Below, in pieces: positions 31,976-40,595 of a stretch of DNA of 64,000 nt. Source of the stretch: Candidatus Faecousia faecavium (GTDB taxonomy: Bacteria; Bacillota; Clostridia; Oscillospirales; Oscillospiraceae); the NCBI GenBank assembly GCA_018712645.1, contig DVGO01000037.1, positions 1-64,000 of the forward strand. Reading direction: 5' to 3'. The notes below the pieces were generated by a model. The model was not told where the DNA came from, did not search any database, and was given only the letters and a program-made list of their open reading frames with translations. The translations under genes and the position numbers were made by a program. The first letter of the stretch is position 1, and each line of letters begins with the position of its first letter.

Positions 31976-32770
31976 TCAGGACAACACCATTTTATCGTCC
32001 ACTTCGTCGGAGCCGGAAGCCTGACTGAACAAGTTCAGCAGCTGCTCCACCGTCAGCTTCTTCTTTTCCTCTCCGGACACGTCCACCACCACATGGCCCT
32101 CGTACATCATAATCAGGCGGTTGCCGTAGGCAATGGCATCACGCATGTTGTGGGTAATCATCAGGGTAGTCAGGTTATCCTTCTGCACGATCCGCTGGGT
32201 AGCGTCCAGCACCTTGGCTGCGGTTTTGGGATCAAGAGCTGCGGTATGCTCGTCCAGCAGCAAAAGCTTGGGCCGCTGCAAGGTGGCCATCAGCAGCGTC
32301 AGCGCCTGACGCTGACCGCCGGACAGCAAACCAACCTTGGCAGTCATCCGGTTTTCCAGGCCAAGGCCCAGGATTTTCAGCTGTTCCATATAGGCTTCCC
32401 GCTCTGCCCGGGTGATGCCGGCCCGAAGGGTACGACTCTGGCCCCGTCGGGCTGCCAGTGCCAGATTCTCTTCAATCTGCATGGTGGCAGCGGTACCCAT
32501 CATGGGGTCCTGGAACACCCGGCCAATGTACTTTGCCCGCTTGTATTCCGGCAGGTTGGTCACATCCACCCCGTCAATCAAAATCTTTCCCGAGTCCACG
32601 CCGAAAACACCGGCAACGGCGTTAAGCATGGTGGACTTTCCTGCGCCATTGCCGCCGATGACGGTAACGAAGTCCCCTTCTTCCATGGTCAGGCTTAAGT
32701 TCTGCAGGGCTACTTTTTCGTTGATGGTACCGGCGTTGAAGGTTTTCCAAATATTTTCCAGTTTAAGCAT
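31976..32770 (-). CDS. ABC transporter ATP-binding protein (TrpXYZ-like importer)
   Basis: 264 residues: Walker A GGNGAGKSTML, Q-loop GRVFQDPMMG, signature LLSGGQRQALTLLMA, Walker B LLLLDEHTAALDPK and H-loop MITHNMRDA. Last gene of a substrate-binding protein/permease/ATPase operon; its ATG overlaps the permease stop by eight bases (ATGCTTAA). The set resembles the tryptophan/tyrosine or uncharacterised small-molecule importers of the ABC_sub_bind class. Confidence 0.9.
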   Translation of the reverse strand: MLKLENIWKTFNAGTINEKVALQNLSLTMEEGDFVTVIGGNGAGKSTMLNAVAGVFGVDSGKILIDGVDVTNLPEYKRAKYIGRVFQDPMMGTAATMQIEENLALAARRGQSRTLRAGITRAEREAYMEQLKILGLGLENRMTAKVGLLSGGQRQALTLLMATLQRPKLLLLDEHTAALDPKTAAKVLDATQRIVQKDNLTTLMITHNMRDAIAYGNRLIMMYEGHVVVDVSGEEKKKLTVEQLLNLFSQASGSDEVDDKMVLS

Positions 32771-33698
32771 TCTGTCTTACCTTGCCCTTCTTGTGGAAAT
32801 ACTGCTGCTTCCAGTAGGGAATCGCCAGGAACAGCGCCACGATCAGCGCGGAAATCAGCTTCATGTAGTTGGTGTTCATCTTGAACTCGCTGATGACGAA
32901 CTGAATCACCACATAGTAGATAATCGAACCGATGGAAACCGCCAGCAGCTTCAGGCCAAAGTTACGGAAAATCTTCCCAAAGGCCACATCGCCGATAATG
33001 ATAGCAGCCAGGCCGATGACAATGGCGCCCCGGCCCATGTTGATTTCAGCAAAGCCATTGTACTGGCACAGCATAGCGCCGGACAGGGCCACCAATGCAT
33101 TGGACAGTCCCAATCCCAACACCTGATTGAAGCTGGTATTGATGCCCTGGGCCCGGGCCATGTTGCCGTTGGCTCCGGTAGCCCGGATGGAAGCGCCCAG
33201 TTCCGTACCGAAGAACCAGTACAGCACGCCAATAACAGCAACGGTCATCAGTCCCACCACAAAAATGGGATGCTGCCAGAAAGGACGAGTCCCCTTCTGC
33301 ACCTCCTGCAAATATCGCAGGGAAACCAGCAAGTCAAAATTATTCACATTCAGCGACACATTGGCTTTCATGTCCATAATGGCCAGGTTCACCGACCAAA
33401 GTCCCAGCTGGGTTAAAATACCGGACAAAATGGCGGGAATGCCGCATTTTGTATGGAAGAATCCTGTCACCAGCCCCGCAAGCAGACCCGCCAGCGCCGC
33501 CAGCAGCATGGACAGCCAGATATTATACCCGGCGGTCATCAGCACGGCACACACCGCACCGCCGGTGCAGAAGGAACCGTCCACCGTCAGGTCGGAAATG
33601 CTCAGAATTTTGTAGGTCAGATATACGCCAATGGCCATGATGCCCCAGATCAGTCCCTGGGAAACTGCACCAGGCAATGCGTTCAGAAAGTTTGTCAT
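32763..33698 (-). CDS. ABC transporter permease (TrpXYZ-like importer)
   Basis: Integral membrane channel of the BPD_transp_2 (LivH-like) family, about 311 residues with eight to ten hydrophobic segments. ISDLTVDGSFCTGGAVCAVL, GLLAGLVTGFFHTKCGIPAI and RATGANGNMARAQGINT are typical. An ATG at 33704 is two codons upstream; 33698 has the better SD distance (GGAG plus six bases). A hairpin lies between it and the binding-protein gene. Confidence 0.88.
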   Translation of the reverse strand: MTNFLNALPGAVSQGLIWGIMAIGVYLTYKILSISDLTVDGSFCTGGAVCAVLMTAGYNIWLSMLLAALAGLLAGLVTGFFHTKCGIPAILSGILTQLGLWSVNLAIMDMKANVSLNVNNFDLLVSLRYLQEVQKGTRPFWQHPIFVVGLMTVAVIGVLYWFFGTELGASIRATGANGNMARAQGINTSFNQVLGLGLSNALVALSGAMLCQYNGFAEINMGRGAIVIGLAAIIIGDVAFGKIFRNFGLKLLAVSIGSIIYYVVIQFVISEFKMNTNYMKLISALIVALFLAIPYWKQQYFHKKGKVRQNA

Positions 33699-33722
33699 TG
33701 TCATTCTCCATTCGCCGGAAGT

Positions 33723-33749
33723 GGGCGAGGTGCCGCAGCCGCCTCGCCC
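33723..33749 (-). terminator. Intercistronic hairpin between binding-protein and permease genes
   Basis: GGGCGAGG and CCTCGCCC arms with a GC-rich middle and no T-tail. Such hairpins commonly stabilise the upstream mRNA so that the binding protein is made in excess over the membrane parts. Confidence 0.65.
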
Positions 33750-33767
33750 GCTTTTGCATTTTCTGTG

Positions 33768-34796
33768 TTATCCGATGGCTTCGTAGCCCTCCAAGGGGGT
33801 AATGCCCAGAGCCTCGCAGATAGCTGCGTTGTACTTGGGCGTGAAGGTGTCCGCATAGCCAATGGGCATGGTGGAAATATCCGCCTCACCGGTGAGAATC
33901 TGGGCTGCCATTTCCGCAGTCTTGACGCCCAGGTCATAGTAGCTGATGGACAGGGTAGCCACGCCGCAGCCGCCGCAGATGCCTTCTTCACCGGCAATGA
34001 CCGGAATGCCAGCAGGCTGGCAGATGCCGTCCACAATGCCGCTGCCGGAAGCTACGGTATTGTCAGTGGGAACGTAAATCACATCGGAGTTATCCGCAGC
34101 AGTCTGGGTAACCGCCGCCATATCGTTGGAATCGGCAAAGGGGTACTGGGTGCAGGTGAAGCCCAGTTCTTCCAGGTATTTCTGAACGGTGTCCACCTGG
34201 TACTGGGAGTTAGCTTCGGCGGAGCAGTAGAGCAAGCCCACATTCTTGGCATCCGGGAACCAATCCTTTACCATCTGGGCCTGCTGGTCCAGGGGCGCCA
34301 GGTCAGAGGTACCGGAGATATTGCCGCCGACCGTGCCGCTGAAGTCCTCAATACCCATGGCCACACCGTACTCGGTAACGGAGGTGCCCAGGATGGGAAT
34401 ATCAGCAGTTGCCTGGGAAGCTGCCTGGAGGGCGAAAGTGGCGTTGGCCATAATCAGGTCCACTTCCTCTGCCACAAAGGCATTGACGATGGGAGCGCAG
34501 GTCGCAGAGTCACCGGCAGCGACCTGAACCTTTATTTCTACATTGTCTCCCAGCAGTTCGGTCAGCTTATCACAGAAGCCCTGGGTAGCAGCGTCCAGTG
34601 CATCGTGAGGCACCAGCTGGCACACGCCTACAACATACTTTTCACCGGCAGAGGCGGTGGCAGCTTCGGTGACCGCTTCAGTGGCAACTTCAGCTGCAGC
34701 TGCCGCAGTGGTTGCGGTCTGAGGCTCTGATGCGCCGCAGGCAGTCAAACCCAGCAGCATCAGTGCAGAAAGCGCAAGGGCAATAATCTTTTTCAT
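33768..34796 (-). CDS. ABC transporter substrate-binding lipoprotein (ABC_sub_bind/TrpX-like)
   Basis: 342 residues from the ATG at 34796 (SD GGAGAGAAG). Lipoprotein signal IIALALSALMLLGLTACGAS (lipobox LTAC), an Ala/Thr linker (about 22-45), then the ABC_sub_bind domain (KYVVGVCQLVPHDALDAATQ, IMANATFALQAASQAT, PILGTSVTEYGVAMG, NVGLLYCSAEANSQYQ, VIYVPTDNTVASGSG). Captures the ligand outside the cell for the permease and ATPase downstream. Aromatic amino acid is the best-known ligand class of the family, but specificity cannot be read from sequence. Confidence 0.88.
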   Translation of the reverse strand: MKKIIALALSALMLLGLTACGASEPQTATTAAAAAEVATEAVTEAATASAGEKYVVGVCQLVPHDALDAATQGFCDKLTELLGDNVEIKVQVAAGDSATCAPIVNAFVAEEVDLIMANATFALQAASQATADIPILGTSVTEYGVAMGIEDFSGTVGGNISGTSDLAPLDQQAQMVKDWFPDAKNVGLLYCSAEANSQYQVDTVQKYLEELGFTCTQYPFADSNDMAAVTQTAADNSDVIYVPTDNTVASGSGIVDGICQPAGIPVIAGEEGICGGCGVATLSISYYDLGVKTAEMAAQILTGEADISTMPIGYADTFTPKYNAAICEALGITPLEGYEAIG

Positions 34797-34862
34797 AATC
34801 TTCTCTCCTTCTCTTGCAATCCTGCGTACATTTGTGCGCACAGGAAATACTTGATGGGACAT

Positions 34863-34891
34863 ACTATAGCACTCGGAACCGGCGATGTCAA
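34863..34891 (-). promoter_or_regulatory. Promoter of the TrpXYZ-like operon
   Basis: Minus strand TTGACA (34886-34891), 17-base spacer, TATAGT (34863-34868). Confidence 0.82.
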
Positions 34892-34914
34892 CGCGTATTT
34901 ATGAATCTATCATA

Positions 34915-34935
34915 AGCATTTAAAAATTAAATGCT
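34915..34935. repeat. AT-rich palindrome upstream of the promoter
   Basis: AGCATTTAA-AAA-TTAAATGCT, a perfect 9-bp inverted repeat about 24 bp upstream of the -35 hexamer. Could be an operator or an UP-like element; no regulator is recognisable. Confidence 0.6.
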
Positions 34936-34946
34936 CAGATTGGCAC

Positions 34947-34974
34947 AAAAGCACCCCCGCCGAAGCGGGGGTGC
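34947..34974 (-). terminator. Terminator of the hydABC operon
   Basis: Minus strand GCACCCCCGC, loop TTCG, GCGGGGGTGC, then TTTTG. Confidence 0.92.
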
Positions 34975-34988
34975 GCTGAACTTAACCA

Positions 34989-36677
34989 TCAATGGGGAGT
35001 GTGCAGCAGTTCGTGAGCTTTGCCCTTGAAATAGCCGTTGTAGAAAATATCCATCAGCGGGTTTTCGTCGGACTTCTTGATGACCATGTCTCCGTCAGCG
35101 GCATACAAGCCCTTGGTGCGAGCCTTGGCCTGACGCTCCTTGACGCCGTCGGTGGGCTGACCGCCGCCCATGACGCAGCCGCCGGGGCAGGCCATAACTT
35201 CGATGAAATGGTACTGCTTTTCTCCGGATTTGACAGAATTGAGCACCTTTCTGGCATTTTCCAGTCCGGAAACTACGCAGATGCTGATGTCCATACCCTG
35301 GTAGGGAATGGTGAATTCCTTAATTCCCTGATCTCCCCGGACACCGCAGTCGGCAATGGCATTAAGGGTCGCGGTATCGTGGCTGTCCACCAGCCGGCGC
35401 AGCACCGCTTCGGTAACACCACCCGTAGCGCCGAAGATCACACCGCCGCCGGAAGCAATGCCGAAAGGCATATCGCAGGCTTCGCTGGGCAGGGTTTCAA
35501 AGTTGATGCCATGACCGTCGATCATCCGGATCAGCTCTACCGTGGTCAGAACGGAGTCGGTATCCTTTTCACCCTTGGTGTAAGCATCGGGCCGGCGGGC
35601 CTCCATCTTCTTGGCCGTACAGGGCATGATGGAAACCACGAAGGTCTTTTTGCCCTCGCTGTTTACCGGGTCACGGTAGTAATCCTTGATGACGGCGGAG
35701 AACATCTGCTGAGGACTGCGGCAGGTGGAGAGATTGGCCTTGAAATCGGGATATTCATTTTCCACGAATTTCACCCAGGCGGGACAGCAGGAGGTCAGCA
35801 GCGGCAAGGTACCGCCCTTTCCAACCCGATCCAGGAACTCCGCAGACTCTTCCATAATGGTCAGATCAGCAGAATAGGAGGTATCAAATACCTCGTCAAA
35901 GCCCATCCGGTGCAGAGCCGCCACAATCTTACCCATGGAGTTTTCTCCTCTGGGCAGCCCGAAAGCCTCACCCACGGCCACACGGACGGCCGGCGCAATC
36001 TGCGCCACCACCCGGGTATTGGGATCGCCCAGTGCTTTCCAGACTTCTTCCATATTGTGGTGGATGGTCAGAGCGCCGGTGGGACAAACTACCCGGCACT
36101 GGCCGCAGCTGACACAGTTGGTTGCCGCCATTTCCCGGTTGAATGCGGGGCTGACGGTAGCCTCTGTACCACGGTGGGCAAAGCCCAGAACCCCTACACC
36201 CTGGATTTCATTGCAGACCCGGACACAGTTGCCGCAGAGGATACACTTGTTGGGATCGCGGACAATGGCGGGAGAAGAGAAGTCCACAGGCTGAACTTCC
36301 CGGTGATTTTCGAACCGGACGCCGTTAATGCCCATCTGGTAGGCCAGCTTCTGCAGGGTGCACTTGCCGTGCTTGTCGCAGGTGGTGCAGTCCCGGCAAT
36401 GGGCCGCCAGCAGCAGCTCCACAATCAGTTTACGGTGCTTGCGCAGACGCTCAGTGTGGGTATAAATCACCATGCCGTCCCGGGGTTCCTCGGAGCAGGA
36501 AGCAAAGCAGCGGCCCCGGTCATCTTCCACCGTACACAGACGGCAGGCGCCGAAGATGGAAAGCTCCGGCTGATAGCACAGCGTGGGGATCTCAATGCCT
36601 GCCTTGCGAATGATGGTCAGCAGGTTTTTTTCATTGGTAAATTCTACCTTTTTTCCATTGATCGTAATCGTACCCAT
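34989..36677 (-). CDS. hydA: [FeFe] hydrogenase catalytic subunit, NAD-linked type (HydA/HndD)
   Basis: 562 residues. Order: 2Fe-2S ferredoxin domain (IPTLCYQPELSIFGACRLC), His-ligated cluster region (HCRDCTTCDKHGKC), two 4Fe-4S clusters (CILCGNCVRVC, CVSCGQCRVVCP), then the H-cluster domain with L1 TSCCPAWVKF, L2 MPCTAKKME and L3 MACPGGCVMGGG, and the small-subunit-like C-terminus (KGKAHELLHTPH). All H-cluster cysteines are present. With HydB and HydC it forms an NAD(P)/ferredoxin-dependent, probably electron-bifurcating hydrogenase. SD AAGGAGGGG. The maturases HydE, HydF and HydG are not in the window. Confidence 0.97.
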   Translation of the reverse strand: MGTITINGKKVEFTNEKNLLTIIRKAGIEIPTLCYQPELSIFGACRLCTVEDDRGRCFASCSEEPRDGMVIYTHTERLRKHRKLIVELLLAAHCRDCTTCDKHGKCTLQKLAYQMGINGVRFENHREVQPVDFSSPAIVRDPNKCILCGNCVRVCNEIQGVGVLGFAHRGTEATVSPAFNREMAATNCVSCGQCRVVCPTGALTIHHNMEEVWKALGDPNTRVVAQIAPAVRVAVGEAFGLPRGENSMGKIVAALHRMGFDEVFDTSYSADLTIMEESAEFLDRVGKGGTLPLLTSCCPAWVKFVENEYPDFKANLSTCRSPQQMFSAVIKDYYRDPVNSEGKKTFVVSIMPCTAKKMEARRPDAYTKGEKDTDSVLTTVELIRMIDGHGINFETLPSEACDMPFGIASGGGVIFGATGGVTEAVLRRLVDSHDTATLNAIADCGVRGDQGIKEFTIPYQGMDISICVVSGLENARKVLNSVKSGEKQYHFIEVMACPGGCVMGGGQPTDGVKERQAKARTKGLYAADGDMVIKKSDENPLMDIFYNGYFKGKAHELLHTPH

Positions 36678-36689
36678 TGTATCCCCTCC

Positions 36690-38576
36690 TTATGCTTCCA
36701 CATAGATGGCATCGAAAGCACAGTTATCTTTACATGCGCCGCACTTGATGCACTTGTCGGAATCGATGGTGTAGGGCTTCTTGACCACGCCGGAAATGGC
36801 GTTGACCGGGCAGTTCCGGGCACACTTGGAGCAGCCCTTACAGAACGCCGGGTTAATCACATACCGCCGCAGCGCCGTACAGGTCTTGGCCCGGCACTTC
36901 TTGTTGACGATATGCTCGATATATTCATCCCGGAAGGTGGACAGGGTAGACAGCACCGGCAAGGGTGCGGACTTGCCCAGGCCGCACAGAGCCATGGTCT
37001 GAATCATGGTTGCCAGCTCTTCCAGGGTATCCAGATCTTCCAGTTTGCCCTGACCGTTGACAATCCGCTCCAGAATCTCCAGCATCCGCTTGGTGCCCTC
37101 CCGGCAGGGAGTACACTTACCGCAGGATTCCCGCTGGGTAAAGGACATGAAGAACCGGGCAACTTCCACCATACAGGTATCCTGGCCCATAACCACCATG
37201 CCGCCGGAGCCCACAATGGCGTTGAATTTCTTCACGGAGTCAAAGTCCAGAGGCTCGTCCAGGTGCTTCTCCGTCAGACAGCCGCCGGAGGGGCCTCCGA
37301 TCTGAACCGCCTTGAACTCGGCACCGTTCTTTAGACCGCCGCCAATGTCAAAGATAATTTGGCGCAGGGTAGAACCCATGGGCACTTCGATCAGGCCGGT
37401 GTTCTCAATGGCGCCGGTCAGGGAGAAGGTCTTACATCCGGGGCTTCCGGGAGTACCGATGGAACGGAACCAATCGGCACCCTGGAGGATAATCTTGGGC
37501 ACGTTGGCGTAGGTTTCCACGTTATTGAGCACCGTAGGCTTTTCCCACAGACCCTTTTCCACGGTTCTGGGGGGCTTGGTACGGGGCATACCCCGGTTGC
37601 CTTCAATGGAGGCAGTCAGAGCAGAACCTTCGCCGCAGACAAAAGCGCCTGCGCCCCGGTTGATATGCATATGGAAGCTGAAGTCGGAGCCCAGGATGTT
37701 GTCACCCAGCAGTCCCCGCTCCTCCAGCTGGGCGATGGCGTTGCGCAGCCGGGCCACGGACATGGGATATTCCGCACGGACATAGATGTAGCCGTTGTCC
37801 GCCTTCACGGCGTAACCGGCAATCATCATGCCTTCAATCAGCTTGAAGGGGTCACCTTCCATAACGGAGCCGTCCATGAATGCGCCGGGGTCGCCTTCGT
37901 CACCGTTGCAGACCACATAGCGCACCTGCTCCTTCTGACGAGCTACCTGCTTCCATTTCCGGCCGGTGGGGAAGCCGCCGCCGCCACGGCCACGGAGGCC
38001 GGACTTGTCCACTTCCTCAATGACCTCGTCCCGGGTCATTTCAAACATAGCCTTCTTCAGCGCAGAGAAGCCACCGGAAGCCAGATACTCGTCCAGGGAC
38101 TCGGAGTCGAACTTGCCGCAGTTTTCCAGAACAATCCGGGTCTGCTTGGCAATGAAGGGAATCTCATCGGGCTGGACATAAGCCTTTTCGCCCTTCTTAT
38201 ACAGCAGCCGCTCGATGATCTCATCGCCCAGCACGCTCTTTTCAAAAATATCAGCGCAGTCCTCAGGCTGTACTTTGATGTACTGAATGACTTTGTCACC
38301 CTTCTGAATCCGAACCAGAGGGCCCAATTCGCAGAAGCCCTGGCAGCCGGTCTTTTTCACGCCCACAACGGTTTCGTCGTGTCCGCCGCAGGGAGAAAAT
38401 ACCAGCTGGACACCCGGGGTGTCCTTTACCAGGTTTTCAAAAATCTCATAGGTCACCTGGGAGCCGGTGGCAATACATCCGGTGCCGGAGCAGACCAGAA
38501 TCCGGCAATCATAGTTTTTGATCTCCTGGCAGGCCTTCTCGGTGGCCTGTACCAAATCTTCAACCGTCTTCATCAT
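36690..38576 (-). CDS. hydB: NADH-dependent hydrogenase flavoprotein subunit (NuoF-like)
   Basis: 628 residues. N-terminal thioredoxin-like 2Fe-2S domain (CSGTGCIATGS, CGGHDETVVGVKKTGC), then the NuoF core with the FMN/NADH site (LRGRGGGGFPTGRKW, CNGDEGDPGAFMD, GAFVCGEGSAL), the cluster motif ESCGKCTPCREGTKRM and a C-terminal pair of 4Fe-4S motifs (CKGCSKCARNCP, CIKCGACKDNCA). It passes electrons between NADH and HydA. Its ATG overlaps the hydC stop (TGATG), a sign of coupling. Length and domains match HydB of trimeric electron-bifurcating hydrogenases. Confidence 0.96.
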   Translation of the reverse strand: MMKTVEDLVQATEKACQEIKNYDCRILVCSGTGCIATGSQVTYEIFENLVKDTPGVQLVFSPCGGHDETVVGVKKTGCQGFCELGPLVRIQKGDKVIQYIKVQPEDCADIFEKSVLGDEIIERLLYKKGEKAYVQPDEIPFIAKQTRIVLENCGKFDSESLDEYLASGGFSALKKAMFEMTRDEVIEEVDKSGLRGRGGGGFPTGRKWKQVARQKEQVRYVVCNGDEGDPGAFMDGSVMEGDPFKLIEGMMIAGYAVKADNGYIYVRAEYPMSVARLRNAIAQLEERGLLGDNILGSDFSFHMHINRGAGAFVCGEGSALTASIEGNRGMPRTKPPRTVEKGLWEKPTVLNNVETYANVPKIILQGADWFRSIGTPGSPGCKTFSLTGAIENTGLIEVPMGSTLRQIIFDIGGGLKNGAEFKAVQIGGPSGGCLTEKHLDEPLDFDSVKKFNAIVGSGGMVVMGQDTCMVEVARFFMSFTQRESCGKCTPCREGTKRMLEILERIVNGQGKLEDLDTLEELATMIQTMALCGLGKSAPLPVLSTLSTFRDEYIEHIVNKKCRAKTCTALRRYVINPAFCKGCSKCARNCPVNAISGVVKKPYTIDSDKCIKCGACKDNCAFDAIYVEA

Positions 38577-39052
38577 CAGCCTTTACCTCGCAATTCCTCG
38601 ATGAGTGCCAATGCCTTCTCCGGAGTCATGGAAGGATAAACCTGCTCGTTGACCATCATGGTGGGAGCCAGACCACAGGCGCCCAGGCAGGAAACCGTCT
38701 CTACCGTGAAGAGCATGTCGTCGGTGGTATGCTTCTTCTTGCTCAGGCCCAGTTCCTTCCACAGTGCTTCCAGCACCGGGGTGGAATGGCGCACATGACA
38801 GGCGGTGCCGTCACAGACCTTAATGACATACTTGCCCTTTGCTTCAAAGGAGAAATTTTCATAGAATGTGGCAACCGAATAGGCCTTTGCCTCGGTGATC
38901 CCGATTTTCCCGGCCACATAACTCAGAAGTTCCGCTGGAAGATAGCGGTACTCTGCCTGAATATCCTGCATAATGGGAATCAGGGAGCGGGCATCCGGGA
39001 CATATCGGGCAATGATCTCGTCCGTTTTGCTGTAGTACGATGATGGCAGCAT
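38576..39052 (-). CDS. hydC: Hydrogenase 2Fe-2S subunit (NuoE-like)
   Basis: 158 residues of thioredoxin-like ferredoxin. The four cluster cysteines appear as VCDGTACHVRHS and VSCLGACGLAP, with LIPIMQDIQAEYRYLP near the N-terminus. First gene of hydC-hydB-hydA; SD AAGGAGG lies 9 to 10 bases before the ATG. A promoter is not clear: a -10 like TACAAT lies near 39120 without a good -35. Confidence 0.95.
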   Translation of the reverse strand: MLPSSYYSKTDEIIARYVPDARSLIPIMQDIQAEYRYLPAELLSYVAGKIGITEAKAYSVATFYENFSFEAKGKYVIKVCDGTACHVRHSTPVLEALWKELGLSKKKHTTDDMLFTVETVSCLGACGLAPTMMVNEQVYPSMTPEKALALIEELRGKG

Positions 39053-39257
39053 GGTGATGTTAACCTCCTTACGCTCTGTAAAAAGCGATTTTCGGGATGG
39101 GATGTACCTCGTTCATTGTACCAGAAACAAAGTTCGTTTTCCATGAGCTTATTTCCCAGAAAGAATCAGCATAATTTGTAAGTGTCTACAATTCTGCAGA
39201 ATTATATCGACATATGTCAAAAACAGGCTCATCTATCCCTCGGTTTTGGTGCACCTT

Positions 39258-39301
39258 CTCCAAAAAGGAGCGTCCGGAGAATCCAATCTGGATTCTCCGG
39301 A
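39258..39301 (-). terminator. Terminator of the moxR-coxE unit
   Basis: TCCGGAGAATCCA and TGGATTCTCCGGA arms around a three-base centre (39273-39301); on the minus strand followed by a small CTCCTTTTTGGAG hairpin that contains the T-run. Confidence 0.82.
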
Positions 39302-39317
39302 CAGACAATCGATTCAT

Positions 39318-40595
39318 TTAGATTTTGGTCAGCCTGCGGCAGGCGGAAGCCAGCTCCCGCAGGGTGCTGCAGGGAACCATGGTGCAAATTTCCGCCATGG
39401 TCTGCACGCTTCGCAGATACTGCCACTTATTCTGGGGAATTGGGTTGAGCCAGAGCACCCGGCCGCACTGCCGCTTGGCTTCCATCACCGCCCGTACCGC
39501 CCGGGGCTGGTCGATGGTCTTGGTGTCGGACAAAATCAGAAGCGTGGTAGCCTGATTGAGCGCCGGCGGCTGCTTCAGGCACAGCTGGGCCAGGGCGGTT
39601 CCCACATCCGTTCCCCGTCCGTAGATTCCCAGTTCCCGGACGTGGCTGCGGAACTGATCCATGTTCTGAAGCTGGAACGCATCTACTTCCACCATAGTTT
39701 CCGAAAACAGGAAAGTTCGGGAACTGTCCGACACCTGATTCAGGCTCTGAATGAACCGAAGGGCAAATTCCGAAAACTGCACCATGGAGCCGGAGACGTC
39801 GCACAGCAGCACCAGATGCTTGCGCTGGGCCCGTTTTTTCCGGTAGCGCAGCCGGTAGAAGCTGCCGCCGGTTTCCAGACCCTTGCGGATGGTTTTACGG
39901 AAGTCCAGCTTGCCGGTGTGGGCGCTGCCTTTGCGCTTGGCAGAGAGTTCTCCGTTGATCTGCCGGGCCACCGCCTGGATCATAGCGATCGCTTTGGGAA
40001 TTTCCGTATCCTTAAACTCCGAAATATCCCGGTACAGGATGCCCATTTCCGGGTCAATCTCCTGGGCGCCCACTCCGGCATTTTCCATCAGCATCTGCTG
40101 CTCCAGAATAGCCCGGGCAAATACCGAGTGGATAAATTCGCCGTAGAGTTTGGGATTGCGCTCTGCGGTACCCCGGTATTTTTCCATAAAGCTGCGCAGT
40201 CGCTGACGGGCATCCTCCGGCATGGCAGCATAGGCTTCCCGCTGGTTTTCATCCAAGTCCATAGGCTTGCCGTTGAGCTGCAATTCCTCTTCCGCCTCCT
40301 GGCGGTGCTGCTGCATCTCCTGCTCCCGCTGCATCTGCTCCTTGGCCTGCTGGCGCATCTTTTCTTCCGAGATGAAAAATCCATCAAAGCACCGATCAAA
40401 GGAAAGCTGCTCTTCCCGGGATTTGGCATAGACCGTCCGCAGGGCAGTTTTCACCTGTTCCCGGTCTGCCATCCCCAGGCCAATCAGCAGCCGGGCAGCA
40501 TCCTCGGTTTCCTTGGGACTGATGATTAACCCTTCCAGCCGCAGCATCCGGGAAAAAGCAGACAGCTTTTCCAGGTAGACCTGCGGGTCAGTCAT
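39318..40595 (-). CDS. CoxE-like protein with VWA domain
   Basis: 425 residues from the ATG at 40595 (GGAGG eight bases upstream); an earlier ATG at 40640 lies inside moxR without SD. N-terminal helical region with a charged coiled coil (about 85-125: QQAKEQMQREQEMQQHRQEA), then a CoxE/VWA domain whose metal site begins LVLLCDVSGSM (MIDAS DxSxS), with YGRGTDVGTAL supplying the conserved Thr and LLILSDTKTID the Asp. Pairs with the MoxR ATPase to form a chaperone-like machine that inserts cofactors or remodels a partner protein. The partner is not evident here. Overlaps moxR by eight bases. Confidence 0.87.
   Translation of the reverse strand: MTDPQVYLEKLSAFSRMLRLEGLIISPKETEDAARLLIGLGMADREQVKTALRTVYAKSREEQLSFDRCFDGFFISEEKMRQQAKEQMQREQEMQQHRQEAEEELQLNGKPMDLDENQREAYAAMPEDARQRLRSFMEKYRGTAERNPKLYGEFIHSVFARAILEQQMLMENAGVGAQEIDPEMGILYRDISEFKDTEIPKAIAMIQAVARQINGELSAKRKGSAHTGKLDFRKTIRKGLETGGSFYRLRYRKKRAQRKHLVLLCDVSGSMVQFSEFALRFIQSLNQVSDSSRTFLFSETMVEVDAFQLQNMDQFRSHVRELGIYGRGTDVGTALAQLCLKQPPALNQATTLLILSDTKTIDQPRAVRAVMEAKRQCGRVLWLNPIPQNKWQYLRSVQTMAEICTMVPCSTLRELASACRRLTKI

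Noticed and set aside
34992-37334. 780-codon plus-strand open frame opposite hydA and hydB
   Set aside because: Antisense shadow of two well-supported hydrogenase genes; no SD and low-complexity composition.
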